Assembly (NCBI GenBank): GCA_964343195.1
Contig: CAYFIR010000059.1
Location: 1 to 38,452, forward strand
Length of the DNA stretch: 38,452 nt
Direction of reading: 5' to 3'
Source: CAYVAP01 sp964343195
GTDB lineage: Bacteria; Bacteroidota; Bacteroidia; J057
In this document: positions 23,366 through 31,231 of the stretch, piece by piece
Numbering within the stretch: the stretch's first letter is position 1
Layout of the letters: each line of letters starts with the position of its first letter
The notes under the pieces: model-generated
What the model saw: the letters and a program-made list of their open reading frames with translations, nothing else
What the model was told of the DNA's origin: nothing
Database searches by the model: none
Made by a program: the position numbers and the translations under genes

Positions 23366-24649
23366 ATGAGCCATATTCTGGAAATCACCGCCCGCGAAAT
23401 CCTTGACTCTCGCGGTAATCCTACTGTGGAAGTAGAAGTACTCCTTGCTGATGGAGCTGTCGGAAGAGCAGCCGTGCCATCTGGTGCTTCAACTGGTATG
23501 CACGAGGCTGTAGAGCTTCGCGATGGAGACTCTCGCTACCTTGGTAAGGGTGTTACCCAGGCGGTGCAAAATGTGAACGACATCATTGCTCCCGAGCTGG
23601 AAGGCATGCTCGTAACTGAGCAGGCAGCCATTGATAGCCTGCTGCTGGAGCTGGACGGTACTGCCAACAAAAGTAAGTTGGGCGCAAACGCAGTGCTCGG
23701 GGTATCCCTCGCTACTGCTCGCGCTGCTGCTGTAAGCCTGGGCATGCCGCTATATCGCTATGTAGGCGGTGTCAACGCCAAAACCCTCCCCGTTCCCCTG
23801 ATGAACATCCTCAACGGAGGTTCTCATGCAGACAACTCCGTTGACGTACAGGAATTCATGATCATGCCTGTCAAGGCCCCCACTTTCCGTGAGGCCCTGA
23901 GAATGGGTGCTGAGACTTTCCACCACCTGAAAAAGGTACTCAAAAGCCGCGGTCTCTCCACCAATGTCGGAGATGAGGGTGGATTTGCTCCCAACCTTCC
24001 TTCTAACGAAGAAGCTATCAAGGTAATCCTGGAAGCCATCGAGAATGCTGGGTACAAGCCGGGCGAAGACATGTTCCTGGCGCTGGACGTAGCGAGCTCT
24101 GAACTGTATGACGCTGAGAAAGGCAAGTACGTGATGGCCCACTCAACTGGAGACGAGCTTTCCAGCAGCGAAATCGTCGATATGTGGAAGGACTGGACCG
24201 ACCGCTACCCCATCGTATCCATCGAGGATGGATGTGATGAAAATGACTGGGACGGCTGGAAGCTCCTGACCGACGCTATCGGTGACAAGGTACAGCTGGT
24301 GGGAGACGACCTGTTTGTAACCAATACTGAGTTCCTGAAGAAAGGAATCGAACTGGGTGCTGCCAACTCTATCCTGGTCAAGGTAAACCAGATCGGATCT
24401 CTGACCGAGACCATCGACGCAGTGAGCCTTGCTACCCGTAATGGGTACACCAACATCATGAGCCACCGCTCTGGCGAAACTGAGGATACCACCATCGCAG
24501 ACCTCGCCGTAGCCCTGAACAGCGGACAGATCAAAACTGGTTCTGCCAGCCGCTCTGATCGGATCGCCAAGTACAATCAACTGCTTCGCATCGAAGAAGA
24601 GCTGGAAGATGCTGCCATTTATGGCGGACCGATGTTCCCATTTGTTTAA
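23366..24649 (+). CDS. eno: Enolase (phosphopyruvate hydratase)
   Basis: The 427-residue glycolytic enzyme interconverts 2-phosphoglycerate and phosphoenolpyruvate. The start is the ATG at 23366 (MSHILEITAREILDSRGNPTVEV), the canonical enolase N terminus. Conserved features are GAAVPSGASTG-type substrate loop residues, NILNGGSHADNSVD, GDEGGFAPN, SIEDGCDENDW, GDDLFVTN and SHRSGETEDTTIADLAV (about 366-382), covering the Mg ligands and active-site Lys/His. Length matches the family (about 430). A strong intrinsic terminator follows directly, so it is probably a monocistronic, highly expressed gene. The low density of rare codons by eye agrees with high expression. Confidence 0.99.
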   Translation: MSHILEITAREILDSRGNPTVEVEVLLADGAVGRAAVPSGASTGMHEAVELRDGDSRYLGKGVTQAVQNVNDIIAPELEGMLVTEQAAIDSLLLELDGTANKSKLGANAVLGVSLATARAAAVSLGMPLYRYVGGVNAKTLPVPLMNILNGGSHADNSVDVQEFMIMPVKAPTFREALRMGAETFHHLKKVLKSRGLSTNVGDEGGFAPNLPSNEEAIKVILEAIENAGYKPGEDMFLALDVASSELYDAEKGKYVMAHSTGDELSSSEIVDMWKDWTDRYPIVSIEDGCDENDWDGWKLLTDAIGDKVQLVGDDLFVTNTEFLKKGIELGAANSILVKVNQIGSLTETIDAVSLATRNGYTNIMSHRSGETEDTTIADLAVALNSGQIKTGSASRSDRIAKYNQLLRIEEELEDAAIYGGPMFPFV

Positions 24650-24698
24650 AACATTCAGGTTGAATAGCCTTCTGCTATCAGCCATTTGATTATCAGTT

Positions 24699-24734
24699 AC
24701 CGCAAAGTGCCTTTATGGTCCTTTGCGGTTTTTT
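24699..24734 (+). terminator. Intrinsic terminator of eno
   Basis: A perfect 8-bp stem CCGCAAAG / CTTTGCGG (extended by A-T), with a 13-base loop, is followed by six Ts, about 50 bp after the eno stop codon. Confidence 0.9.
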
Positions 24735-24826
24735 CTGTTACTGCCTGATAGAATTTTATCAGGTTTCCCTTGATAGGGAAAGGGCATTTTTCCAGCTTTG
24801 ACCAGACACTCAATTCCACAACCCCA

Positions 24827-26077
24827 ATGGCCACATTACCCATCATTCTCTTCGAAGACAGCAGCCACTTTGACCTGCTACCCCTCACCTACACCCGCCC
24901 GGTCTGGCAGCTGAGAGCAGGGATTTATACCCAGCTTGAACGCTGGCAGCAGGTTTTGGGCCAGGAGAGGTGGCTGGGAGGAAAAGCCTATGACTATCTG
25001 GCTTCCCGGTTTGATATTCTCCCCGATCCCAAAGAGGCCTGCTGGGTAAACGGTAAATTCTGGCCCGAGGAGGAATTGCTCAGACTGGTCAATTCATTGG
25101 CTCCTGGCCAGTGCTATCTTTCCGCAGATGGCGAGGAGGTGATCGCAGCCAGATTTAACCCTTCCATTCTCCCCCCAAACTCCAGGGGGCTGATCACTCC
25201 TGCGGTGGTGGAAGAAATGGGGATTTCCGTGGAAAAAGCAGACCTGGATTGCCGAGGCTTCCGCTTCCCCTGGGATATTTTCAGATTAAATGCTGAAGCC
25301 ATTGCATTCGATTTTCCTTTGGCAACAAAATCGGCTCCTTCAGCAAATATCCAGGATCCCTACACCCGCATTTATGGCGCTGACAATATCTACGTCGCTC
25401 CGGGCGTAAAGGTGAAAGCCGCCATTCTCAATGCAGAAGATGGCCCGATGTACCTCGGCCCCGAAGTTGAGGTCGCCGAGGGAGCCATCATCCACGGTAG
25501 CCATGCTTTCGGTGCTCATACCAAAGTAGCCATGGGAGCCAAGCTTCGCGGAGATTCCGCTTTTGGGCCCTACGTCAAGGTAGGCGGTGAGGTCGCCAAC
25601 TCCGTGATCATGGGATATAGCAACAAGGGCCACGACGGCTATCTGGGCAATTCGGTCATGGGATACTGGTGTAACCTGGGTGCTGATACCAACACGTCCA
25701 ACCTCAAGAACAACTATGCCCCGGTCAAGGTATGGCACTATCCCAGTGGTCGCTTCAGGGAAACCGGCTTACAGTTTTGTGGGCTAATAATGGGCGACCA
25801 CAGCAAGGCTGGGATCAACACCATGTTCAACACAGGTACAGTAGTCGGCGTTTCGGCCAATATCTTCGGAGGGGGTTTCCCGCGTACCTTCATCCCGTCG
25901 TTTGCTTGGGGCGGTTCGGCTGGGTTTTCCACCTTTCAGCCAAGAAAAGCCTTTGAAGTGGCGGAGCGGGTCATGGCCCGTCGGGGCATAGAGCTCGACG
26001 ACCTTGAACGCGCTATGCTCAATCGGATATTTGAAGATACCGCTGTGCATCGGCGCTGGGAGAAGGCAAAGGGATAA
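24827..26077 (+). CDS. Alternative GlmU-type sugar nucleotidyltransferase / acyltransferase
   Basis: The 416-residue protein begins at ATG 24827, giving the family N terminus (PIILFEDSSHFDLLPLTYTRPVWQLRAGI). The N-terminal ~190 residues are the divergent nucleotidyltransferase part. From about residue 190 hexapeptide repeats form a left-handed beta helix (e.g. NIYVAPGVKV, PMYLGPEVEV, GAIIHGSHAFG, TKVAMGAKLRG). This matches the Bacteroidota alternative GlmU (glucosamine-1-phosphate acetyltransferase / UDP-GlcNAc diphosphorylase) family, which supplies UDP-GlcNAc for peptidoglycan and LPS; the dual activity here is inferred. It ends 6 bp from the convergent HD-domain gene. Confidence 0.9.
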   Translation: MATLPIILFEDSSHFDLLPLTYTRPVWQLRAGIYTQLERWQQVLGQERWLGGKAYDYLASRFDILPDPKEACWVNGKFWPEEELLRLVNSLAPGQCYLSADGEEVIAARFNPSILPPNSRGLITPAVVEEMGISVEKADLDCRGFRFPWDIFRLNAEAIAFDFPLATKSAPSANIQDPYTRIYGADNIYVAPGVKVKAAILNAEDGPMYLGPEVEVAEGAIIHGSHAFGAHTKVAMGAKLRGDSAFGPYVKVGGEVANSVIMGYSNKGHDGYLGNSVMGYWCNLGADTNTSNLKNNYAPVKVWHYPSGRFRETGLQFCGLIMGDHSKAGINTMFNTGTVVGVSANIFGGGFPRTFIPSFAWGGSAGFSTFQPRKAFEVAERVMARRGIELDDLERAMLNRIFEDTAVHRRWEKAKG

Positions 26078-26083
26078 ATGTCC

Positions 26084-27226
26084 CTATAAACTCATCAGCT
26101 TCAACTCATGAGCTGACCATGGATGGGGTAGCATCAGCTTCTTATGGGCAGCCTTAATGTCCCGTTGGCTGGCCTCATCACCTGATTGGGCGATCGAATC
26201 CAGCGGTTCCTCGATGAATAAATGCTCGATTTTTCCACCTTTCTGACGGCCAAAGTTGGTAATCGTAGTCAGGAGGTCCTGATCTATCGGCATACCTGTC
26301 AAAACCAGTGTTTTGTGAGGTCTCCCATAAACCGATAGAAAATGTTTGAGAGGCCTCAACTGGGTCTCCAGGTCAAACTTTCCCTGTCGGTCGGGGTTCA
26401 GACGACTGGCATCGTAGGTTTCAGCGTCGGTGTACTGCTGTTCCAGGTAGGTACGGAGGCGAGGACTGTCGACTCCAACCGGAATTACACATCGGAATTG
26501 TGGTTTCTCAGACCGGGTACTTTCCGCCTGAATCAGCTTGGTAAGCAGGGAAATATCCTTCTGATATAGGCTGGTCCAAAGTGCATTCTGGTGCCGCAGA
26601 CTGGCTTGTCGGTAGGCCGCCTGAATTTCAGGATAGGTGCCCAGTTCATACTCGATTTTCGCCACCATCTCCTGGTTGAACCGATGGGCAATGTTGAGGA
26701 CCTCTTCCCGATCCTGGCAGATACGTCCTACCAGATCAAAGTATCCGAAGATGCCTATCATACGCAGGTCCGCCCGCGTAGCCAGTTGATAATAATATTG
26801 TAGAGAATTGGGATTAAGGCCCCATTGCAAGGGCACGGCATGGTATCTAACCAGGTCAAGGATGCGCTTGCGTTGGTCTGAGGATATCTGTGGCTGTCCC
26901 AGGAGGATGTCACGTGCAATAGGAACTCCTGCGGCCTCATGCCCCTTGGCTCGCCAGCGGTTATCCTGCCAGCGAGTGGTAGCAGGCTTGCCTACATCAT
27001 GGAGAATCGATGCCCAGTAGAGGACCTCGTGATCGGATGAATCAAGTTTGAACTGGTGGTGGTTATCCCTGTAAGCCTTAAGAACCAATCTGGTATGATT
27101 GAGCACATTACCTTCCGCATGATAGCGGGGGTTTTGCAGGGTCGCAGCCATTTTCTCCAGAAGGGCCGCAGGCAAAGGAAGGGCTTCGTTAGTCTGAATT
27201 TCTTCCTTGAGGTTTGGTTGATCCAT
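26084..27226 (-). CDS. HD-domain protein with a degenerate kinase-like C-terminal domain
   Basis: This is a 380-residue cytoplasmic protein. The HD metal-dependent phosphohydrolase domain (about 35-190) shows NHTRLVL, the HD pair in ASILHDVGKPAT, then KGHEAAG and RYHAVP. The C-terminal ~150 residues look like the P-loop kinase domain that often follows HD in this family (compare GxPGSGKS...sRDxxR...). The Walker A segment here is VIPVGVDSPRLRTYL with no GKS/T, while later parts (DASRLNPDRQG, KTLVLTGMP, KGGKIEHLFIEEP) are kept. So the phosphohydrolase is probably active and the kinase part is not. The nucleotide or RNA-repair role is inference. Confidence 0.8.
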   Translation of the reverse strand: MDQPNLKEEIQTNEALPLPAALLEKMAATLQNPRYHAEGNVLNHTRLVLKAYRDNHHQFKLDSSDHEVLYWASILHDVGKPATTRWQDNRWRAKGHEAAGVPIARDILLGQPQISSDQRKRILDLVRYHAVPLQWGLNPNSLQYYYQLATRADLRMIGIFGYFDLVGRICQDREEVLNIAHRFNQEMVAKIEYELGTYPEIQAAYRQASLRHQNALWTSLYQKDISLLTKLIQAESTRSEKPQFRCVIPVGVDSPRLRTYLEQQYTDAETYDASRLNPDRQGKFDLETQLRPLKHFLSVYGRPHKTLVLTGMPIDQDLLTTITNFGRQKGGKIEHLFIEEPLDSIAQSGDEASQRDIKAAHKKLMLPHPWSAHELKLMSL

Positions 27227-27370
27227 CTCTACAATTCCATATAGGTTAACTCTGGCTCGGGGGTTGGGGTATGCAAAGTTAACTGTATATTATCAACGAA
27301 GATAGGGCAAAAGAAGTTGAGATCTTTTTCCATTTGTCAGTAGACGCCATAAATCAAGACCTTTTGTGAA

Positions 27371-27415
27371 TTACCCACAGGTTATACACACAGGTTATGC
27401 ACATTTTGTGGATTA
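27371..27415. other. Cluster of four DnaA-box-like 9-mers (candidate origin region)
   Basis: Within 45 bp lie TTACCCACA (27371), TTATACACA (27382), TTATGCACA (27395) on the + strand and TAATCCACA on the minus strand (27415-27407). Two match the consensus TTATNCACA exactly and two differ at one position. Spacing is 11 and 13 bp start to start. An AT-rich stretch (27275-27330) lies beside it and could unwind. The cluster fills the gap between the HD gene and arfB. Origin function is inference; a chance cluster is possible. Confidence 0.5.
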
Positions 27416-27814
27416 CCAGCTAGGGGGTTTACGCCATTGCTTCTTTTGGCTCCTGCGCTTTTTACTGTCCAGCCGTTTTTCACGCGCAGCCTGACTCAAC
27501 CGTCTTTTCTTTCGGACTTTAGGGGGTTTGACGGCCTGTTCGATAAGTGCCACAAATCGCGCCTGAACCAGCTCCTTGTTGCGCAACTGAGAACGGGTTT
27601 CATTACAGGACAGGACGATTTCCTCCTGCTGCGAAAGGCGGGATTCCAACCTTTTGCGAAGCATATCTTTCTGCCAGAGACTCAGCATTTCAGACTCCGC
27701 GACATTGAAACGCAGGGTAACCTGTGTCTCCACCTTATTGGCATGCTGCCCGCCCGGACCTCCACTACGGGAAGTCTGATATGTACATTCGCTCAAAAGA
27801 GCCGCAGAGTCCAT
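27413..27814 (-). CDS. arfB: Alternative ribosome-rescue factor / peptidyl-tRNA hydrolase
   Basis: The 133-residue protein has the release-factor GGQ motif (SGGPGGQHANKVET, G21-G22-Q23), a short domain 3-like core and a Lys/Arg-rich C-terminal tail (KKRRLSQAAREKRLDSKKRRSQKKQ). The tail lets ArfB reach the empty mRNA channel of stalled ribosomes. It lacks the stop-codon-recognition domains, so it hydrolyses peptidyl-tRNA on stalled ribosomes independently of a stop codon. Length and layout match ArfB (YaeJ). The gene is convergent with nothing and lies beside the DnaA-box cluster at its 3' end. Confidence 0.94.
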   Translation of the reverse strand: MDSAALLSECTYQTSRSGGPGGQHANKVETQVTLRFNVAESEMLSLWQKDMLRKRLESRLSQQEEIVLSCNETRSQLRNKELVQARFVALIEQAVKPPKVRKKRRLSQAAREKRLDSKKRRSQKKQWRKPPSW

Positions 27815-27988
27815 TATTCAGGGGTTTGTAGAATGTGGAAAGTAATACGAATTCGGAGAAGAGAACGGAATTTGTCAATGTCGGTTCAAAATTTGGGCTT
27901 TAGTCATTACCTTTCATTAAGTCAGGCAGAAGCATCGCGACAGGAACACCGCACTTCTTCCTGAGAGGATTCACACACACATTGTATC

Positions 27989-28486
27989 ATGAACGAAGCA
28001 TTTGTAGAAAATTTCCACTTCGAAATCCAATCCCAGGGAGGCGAAGTAGAAGTCAATGGGAAAAAACTTCCCCTTGATCTCAAGGAGATCAACCCAAGAC
28101 TCTATCACCTGATCCATGAAAACCATTCTTACGATGTTTTCATTCACCAGGTTGATAAGGACAAAAAGGAAGTGACCCTTAGCCTGAATGGCAAAAAAAC
28201 CACCGTCAAGCTACAGTCCAGAATCGAAAAGCTCCTAAAAGAACTGGGCATGGAGGCTGCCATGACCAAAAAGCTTGACTCCCTGAAAGCTCCGATGCCC
28301 GGACTGGTGCATAGCTGGAAAGTCAAGGAAGGTGACGAAGTCAAGCAGGGAGATCCCTTGCTCATCCTGGAAGCCATGAAAATGGAGAATGTAATCAAGT
28401 CCCCCGGCGATGCCACCGTCACCAAAATCCACGTAGCAGAGAAGGCCTCCGTGGAGAAAAACGAATTGCTGATCTCCTTTGGGTGA
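27989..28486 (+). CDS. Biotin carboxyl carrier domain protein
   Basis: The 165-residue protein has a C-terminal biotinyl domain (about 95-165) with the biotin-attachment motif EAMKMEN (Lys131) and the preceding APMPGLVHSWKVKEGDEVKQGDPL fold, as in carrier subunits of acetyl-CoA or propionyl-CoA carboxylases. The N-terminal ~90 residues are a small beta-rich adaptor (ATP-grasp carboxylase-type BT-like segment). No carboxylase or carboxyltransferase gene is in the window, so the partner enzyme is encoded elsewhere. It is divergent from arfB. Confidence 0.93.
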   Translation: MNEAFVENFHFEIQSQGGEVEVNGKKLPLDLKEINPRLYHLIHENHSYDVFIHQVDKDKKEVTLSLNGKKTTVKLQSRIEKLLKELGMEAAMTKKLDSLKAPMPGLVHSWKVKEGDEVKQGDPLLILEAMKMENVIKSPGDATVTKIHVAEKASVEKNELLISFG

Positions 28487-28501
28487 CCTCTTCCTTTACC
28501 T

Positions 28502-28570
28502 CAAAGGGCTCAAAGAAGGGCTCGAAGGGCTTGATCCTTTTTTCCTTTGTGCTCTTCTTCGATGCCTTTG
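28502..28570. terminator. Imperfect inverted repeat between convergent genes
   Basis: The arm 28502-28528 (CAAAGGGCTCAAAGAAGGGC...) pairs imperfectly, about 20 of 27 bases, with 28544-28570. Six Ts lie in the loop. It separates the convergent biotin carrier and argH genes and may be a bidirectional terminator, or simply a low-complexity repeat. Weak call. Confidence 0.35.
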
Positions 28571-28588
28571 TGGTTGAATAAGTTGAAA

Positions 28589-29926
28589 TCAGGCTTTGCC
28601 CAATAGCTTCTCGACAGCCCGGTGCAGGGCCTCGAACTGAAATCCACTTCTCACTGTCTGGTGCTGGGCTTTGATATGCTCAGTAGCCAGATTCCCTATG
28701 CTGCCCAGGTGTTGGTGCTCCACCTCCCGATTGGGTTGGTAGGTGCCACTTTCTACGGCTCCGCCGACCTGCTTGTACGCTTCACGAAACGGAACTCCAG
28801 ACAGTACCAGTCGATTCACCTCTTCCACCGTGAAGAGGTAATCGTAGCGTTCGTCCTGAATGATGCCTTCCCTGACCTCTACATGCTGCAGCATGTAGTT
28901 GGTGATCTGCAGGCAATCTTTGAGGCGATCCCAGGCAGGAAGCAGCACTTCCTTGAGCAACTGCATGTCGCGGTGATAGCCAGTCGGCAGGTTGCTGCTC
29001 AGGTTACTCAACTCCCCGGGCAGGGCCTGCAAGCGGGCGCAGTGCCCACGTACCAGTTCGAAGACGTCGGGGTTCTTTTTGTGCGGCATGATGCTCGACC
29101 CCGTAGTCAGCCGATCTGGGAAGGTGATGAAGCCAAAATTCTGGCTCATGTACAGGCAGACGTCCATGGCGAGGCGGTTAAGCGTCCCCGCCAGGCCTGC
29201 GATGGCAAAGGCGATCGTTTTCTCCGCTCGTCCACGACTCATCTGGGCATTGACGACGTTGTAGTGCAGGGTGGAAAAGCCCAGCAAGTCGGTGGTGCGC
29301 TGACGATCCAGTGGGAAGGACGACCCATATCCCGCCGCTGACCCTAGCGGATTTCGATCCGAAGTCTGGTAAGCCGCCTGCCAGAGTAAGAGGTCTTCCA
29401 CGAGATTTTCTGCAAAGGCTCCGAACCACACCCCAAAGCTCGACGGCATGGCCACCTGTAAGTGGGTATAGCCGGGTAACAGCACCTCTTTGTGCTTTTC
29501 GCTGAGACTCTGTAAGGTCGTGAATAGCTCATCCACCAGTTTGACCGTCTCTTCTATTTCCGCTTTGAAATAGAGCTTGAGATCGACCAGCACCTGATCG
29601 TTGCGGGAACGTCCGCTGTGGATCTTCTTACCGATGTCGCCCAGTTCGCGGGTCAGAATCAACTCCACCTGCGAGTGGATGTCCTCCACTCCTTCCTCGA
29701 TTTCAAAGTCCCCTGCGATGACCTGCTCATACAGCCTCTGGAGCGCCTTTTGTAGCACGGGTAACTCCTCATCTTCCAGCAGGTCGATGTGGTTGAGCAT
29801 GTCAATGTGGGCCAGGGTGCCCAGGATATCCCATGGTGCGAGGCGCAGGTCGAGGATGCGGTCCTGCCCGACGGTAAATGCTTCGATGGCTGCTTCGGGC
29901 TCGTAGCCTTTGTCCCAGAGTTTCAT
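28589..29926 (-). CDS. argH: Argininosuccinate lyase
   Basis: The 445-residue enzyme of arginine biosynthesis splits argininosuccinate into arginine and fumarate. The start is the ATG at 29926 (MKLWDKG); in-frame sequence upstream of it has no homology. Family signatures are HSGRSRNDQV, the fumarase/aspartase-type signature GSSIMPHKKNPDVFELVRG, and TGYHRDMQLLKE. Length is close to the usual 450-460. No other arg gene is in the window. A good promoter lies just upstream. It is convergent with the biotin carrier gene. Confidence 0.98.
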   Translation of the reverse strand: MKLWDKGYEPEAAIEAFTVGQDRILDLRLAPWDILGTLAHIDMLNHIDLLEDEELPVLQKALQRLYEQVIAGDFEIEEGVEDIHSQVELILTRELGDIGKKIHSGRSRNDQVLVDLKLYFKAEIEETVKLVDELFTTLQSLSEKHKEVLLPGYTHLQVAMPSSFGVWFGAFAENLVEDLLLWQAAYQTSDRNPLGSAAGYGSSFPLDRQRTTDLLGFSTLHYNVVNAQMSRGRAEKTIAFAIAGLAGTLNRLAMDVCLYMSQNFGFITFPDRLTTGSSIMPHKKNPDVFELVRGHCARLQALPGELSNLSSNLPTGYHRDMQLLKEVLLPAWDRLKDCLQITNYMLQHVEVREGIIQDERYDYLFTVEEVNRLVLSGVPFREAYKQVGGAVESGTYQPNREVEHQHLGSIGNLATEHIKAQHQTVRSGFQFEALHRAVEKLLGKA

Positions 29927-29948
29927 AGTGGAGTCGCTAAAGTGGGCC

Positions 29949-29979
29949 CAAAGGTACTTTATAGCGGTAGGAAGGGAAA
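29949..29979 (-). promoter_or_regulatory. argH promoter (Bacteroidota type)
   Basis: On the minus strand TTTC (29979-29976), exactly 19 bases, then TACCTTTG (29956-29949) matches the Bacteroidota consensus TTTG-N19-TAnnTTTG with one mismatch. The argH ATG is 22 bp downstream of the -7 element, implying a short leader. Confidence 0.65.
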
Positions 29980-30080
29980 ATGCTTTTTGCCCAGAGCATT
30001 CAGCGCAAAGTGACAGCCCGCAGAAATTCATCCACAAGGTTGATCCCCAGCATTTTTAACTGCTAACTCATGCTGCTATA

Positions 30081-30277
30081 AAAATTAGACAGGATTTTCA
30101 GGATCACAGGATGGACAGGATAAGCAGAATGCATCTCAAAATGTCGTTTTAGCTTTTAAGCTTCACTCTTTGTCAGTCAGGGAGATGATTCCAGGATATC
30201 AATTCACTCAGCGACACGTTGAGATACGCCCGGATAAGAAATCCCTGTTAATCAATCATGTAATCCTGTCAAAAATC
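30081..30277. repeat. ~197-bp element with imperfect inverted ends (GACAGGATT motif)
   Basis: AAAATTAGACAGGATT at the left and AATCCTGTCAAAAATC at the right are inverted copies (GACAGGATT exact at 30088-30096 and 30262-30270), with further similarity inward. The left arm contains repeats of CAGGAT. The interior (30097-30261) has no coding frame. It lies in the argH-Uma2 gap next to repeat R1 copy 2 and is a possible MITE-like or palindromic repeat. Confidence 0.5.
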
Positions 30278-30298
30278 AGTCGTCCATTTCCAAAATGT

Positions 30299-30438
30299 CT
30301 AGCGTTTTAGGAACAAAGTAATGGGCTAATTTAAAATTGGGCAAGGTGGTCATCAGCAGCACTTTCAATCACGTTGAGCGCAGCGAAATCCCGCAGAGCG
30401 GGAAACTCGCGACCCCTAACTTTGAACTTGTCCCACTA
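30299..30438. repeat. Dispersed palindromic repeat R1, copy 2 (CTAG to CTAG, abuts Uma2 stop)
   Basis: The 140-bp copy is bounded by CTAG at 30299-30302 and CTAG at 30435-30438. The ends are imperfect inverted repeats sharing CTAG and CAAAGT..GGG (17 of 27 positions). The core has the hairpin TCCCGC-AGA-GCGGGA nested in GCGA..TCGC. The TAG at the right edge (minus strand) is the stop codon of the Uma2 gene. Copy 1 lies at 12386-12527. Confidence 0.75.
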
Positions 30439-30996
30439 GACCAACCAGTCTTCTACCTCGGTCTCAATGTCCAGGCTGGGTACAACAATCATTTCTCCTG
30501 GTTTGGCGATGCGGAGGGCCTGGTAGCGACCATCTGATGGTTGCTCATGTAGCTCGATTACTTTGTCTGGCAGGTTGATGATCCAGTAATGGGAGATGCC
30601 CGCTGCGGCATAAATGCCCGCTTTGACCTCCCGATCTACCCGCAGAGAAGAATCCGCTACTTCCACCAACAATTCCACATCACTGGGCAGGGGGTGAGCT
30701 TCCAGGTAAAAGTCGGAACGAAATTTCACGAGGGCCAGATCTGGCTCTGGCTCAGAAAGACTGGAAACCTGAATAGGATCCTGCAATTGTACCTGTACCC
30801 TCTCTCCCACAAGATCTGGTAACCAGGTCATAATTTTTCGCAGACAGGCGGAGTGCTTACTTCCTTTGGGACTCATGGTAATGATTTGACCCTCAATCAG
30901 TTCTACAGGATCATCCTCACCCAGTATCCCCGCCTCAATCATGCGGTGATAGATCTCCAGATCAATCTGGTATGGGACAAGTTGCGGATGGGTCAT
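30436..30996 (-). CDS. Uma2-family PD-(D/E)XK endonuclease-like protein
   Basis: The 186-residue protein matches the DUF820/Uma2 family: an N-terminal PYQIDLEIYHRMIEAGIL....VELIEGQI segment, the PD-(D/E)XK core with EPEPDLALV and LLVEVADSSL, a following D-x-x-VKAGIYAAAGISHYWIINL, and a beta tail. These are predicted restriction-like nucleases common near repeats and in phage-rich genomes; activity and target are unknown. The stop codon TAG is the edge of repeat R1, so the repeat inserted at the end of the gene. Confidence 0.9.
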   Translation of the reverse strand: MTHPQLVPYQIDLEIYHRMIEAGILGEDDPVELIEGQIITMSPKGSKHSACLRKIMTWLPDLVGERVQVQLQDPIQVSSLSEPEPDLALVKFRSDFYLEAHPLPSDVELLVEVADSSLRVDREVKAGIYAAAGISHYWIINLPDKVIELHEQPSDGRYQALRIAKPGEMIVVPSLDIETEVEDWLV

Positions 30997-31053
30997 AGGT
31001 GGTTATAATCTGGTAAGTACGGAGTCCAAAAACTACTGTAAGCGAGAGGTATG

Positions 31054-31104
31054 GAGGAAATGGAGGCATGAAGGCCTCAAGCAGCGATTTGCCTCCATTT
31101 CCTC
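31054..31104. repeat. Intergenic hairpin with 15-bp perfect stem
   Basis: GAGGAAATGGAGGCA (31054-31068) is matched by its complement at 31090-31104 (loop 21). The stem extends imperfectly outward through GAGGTATG. It lies upstream of the Uma2 start, between Uma2 and the M16 gene. There is no T run, so it is a hairpin of unknown role. Confidence 0.6.
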
Positions 31105-31186
31105 ATATACTTCATACCTGTATAATTCTGTCCAACTACTTATCCAGGAATTAAGATAGCCATTATAGTGAATGGGAACAATATTT

Positions 31187-31224
31187 CCTCCCTGCCAGAC
31201 AGGGATCCGCGCCTGGCAGGGAGG
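31187..31224. repeat. Perfect 12-bp inverted repeat downstream of the M16 gene
   Basis: CCTCCCTGCCAG (31187-31198) and CTGGCAGGGAGG (31213-31224) form a perfect stem with a 14-base loop. It starts 8 bp beyond the stop of the M16 gene (minus strand). No T run follows; it could stabilise the mRNA 3' end or be a palindromic repeat. Confidence 0.6.
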
Positions 31225-31231
31225 CAGTCTC

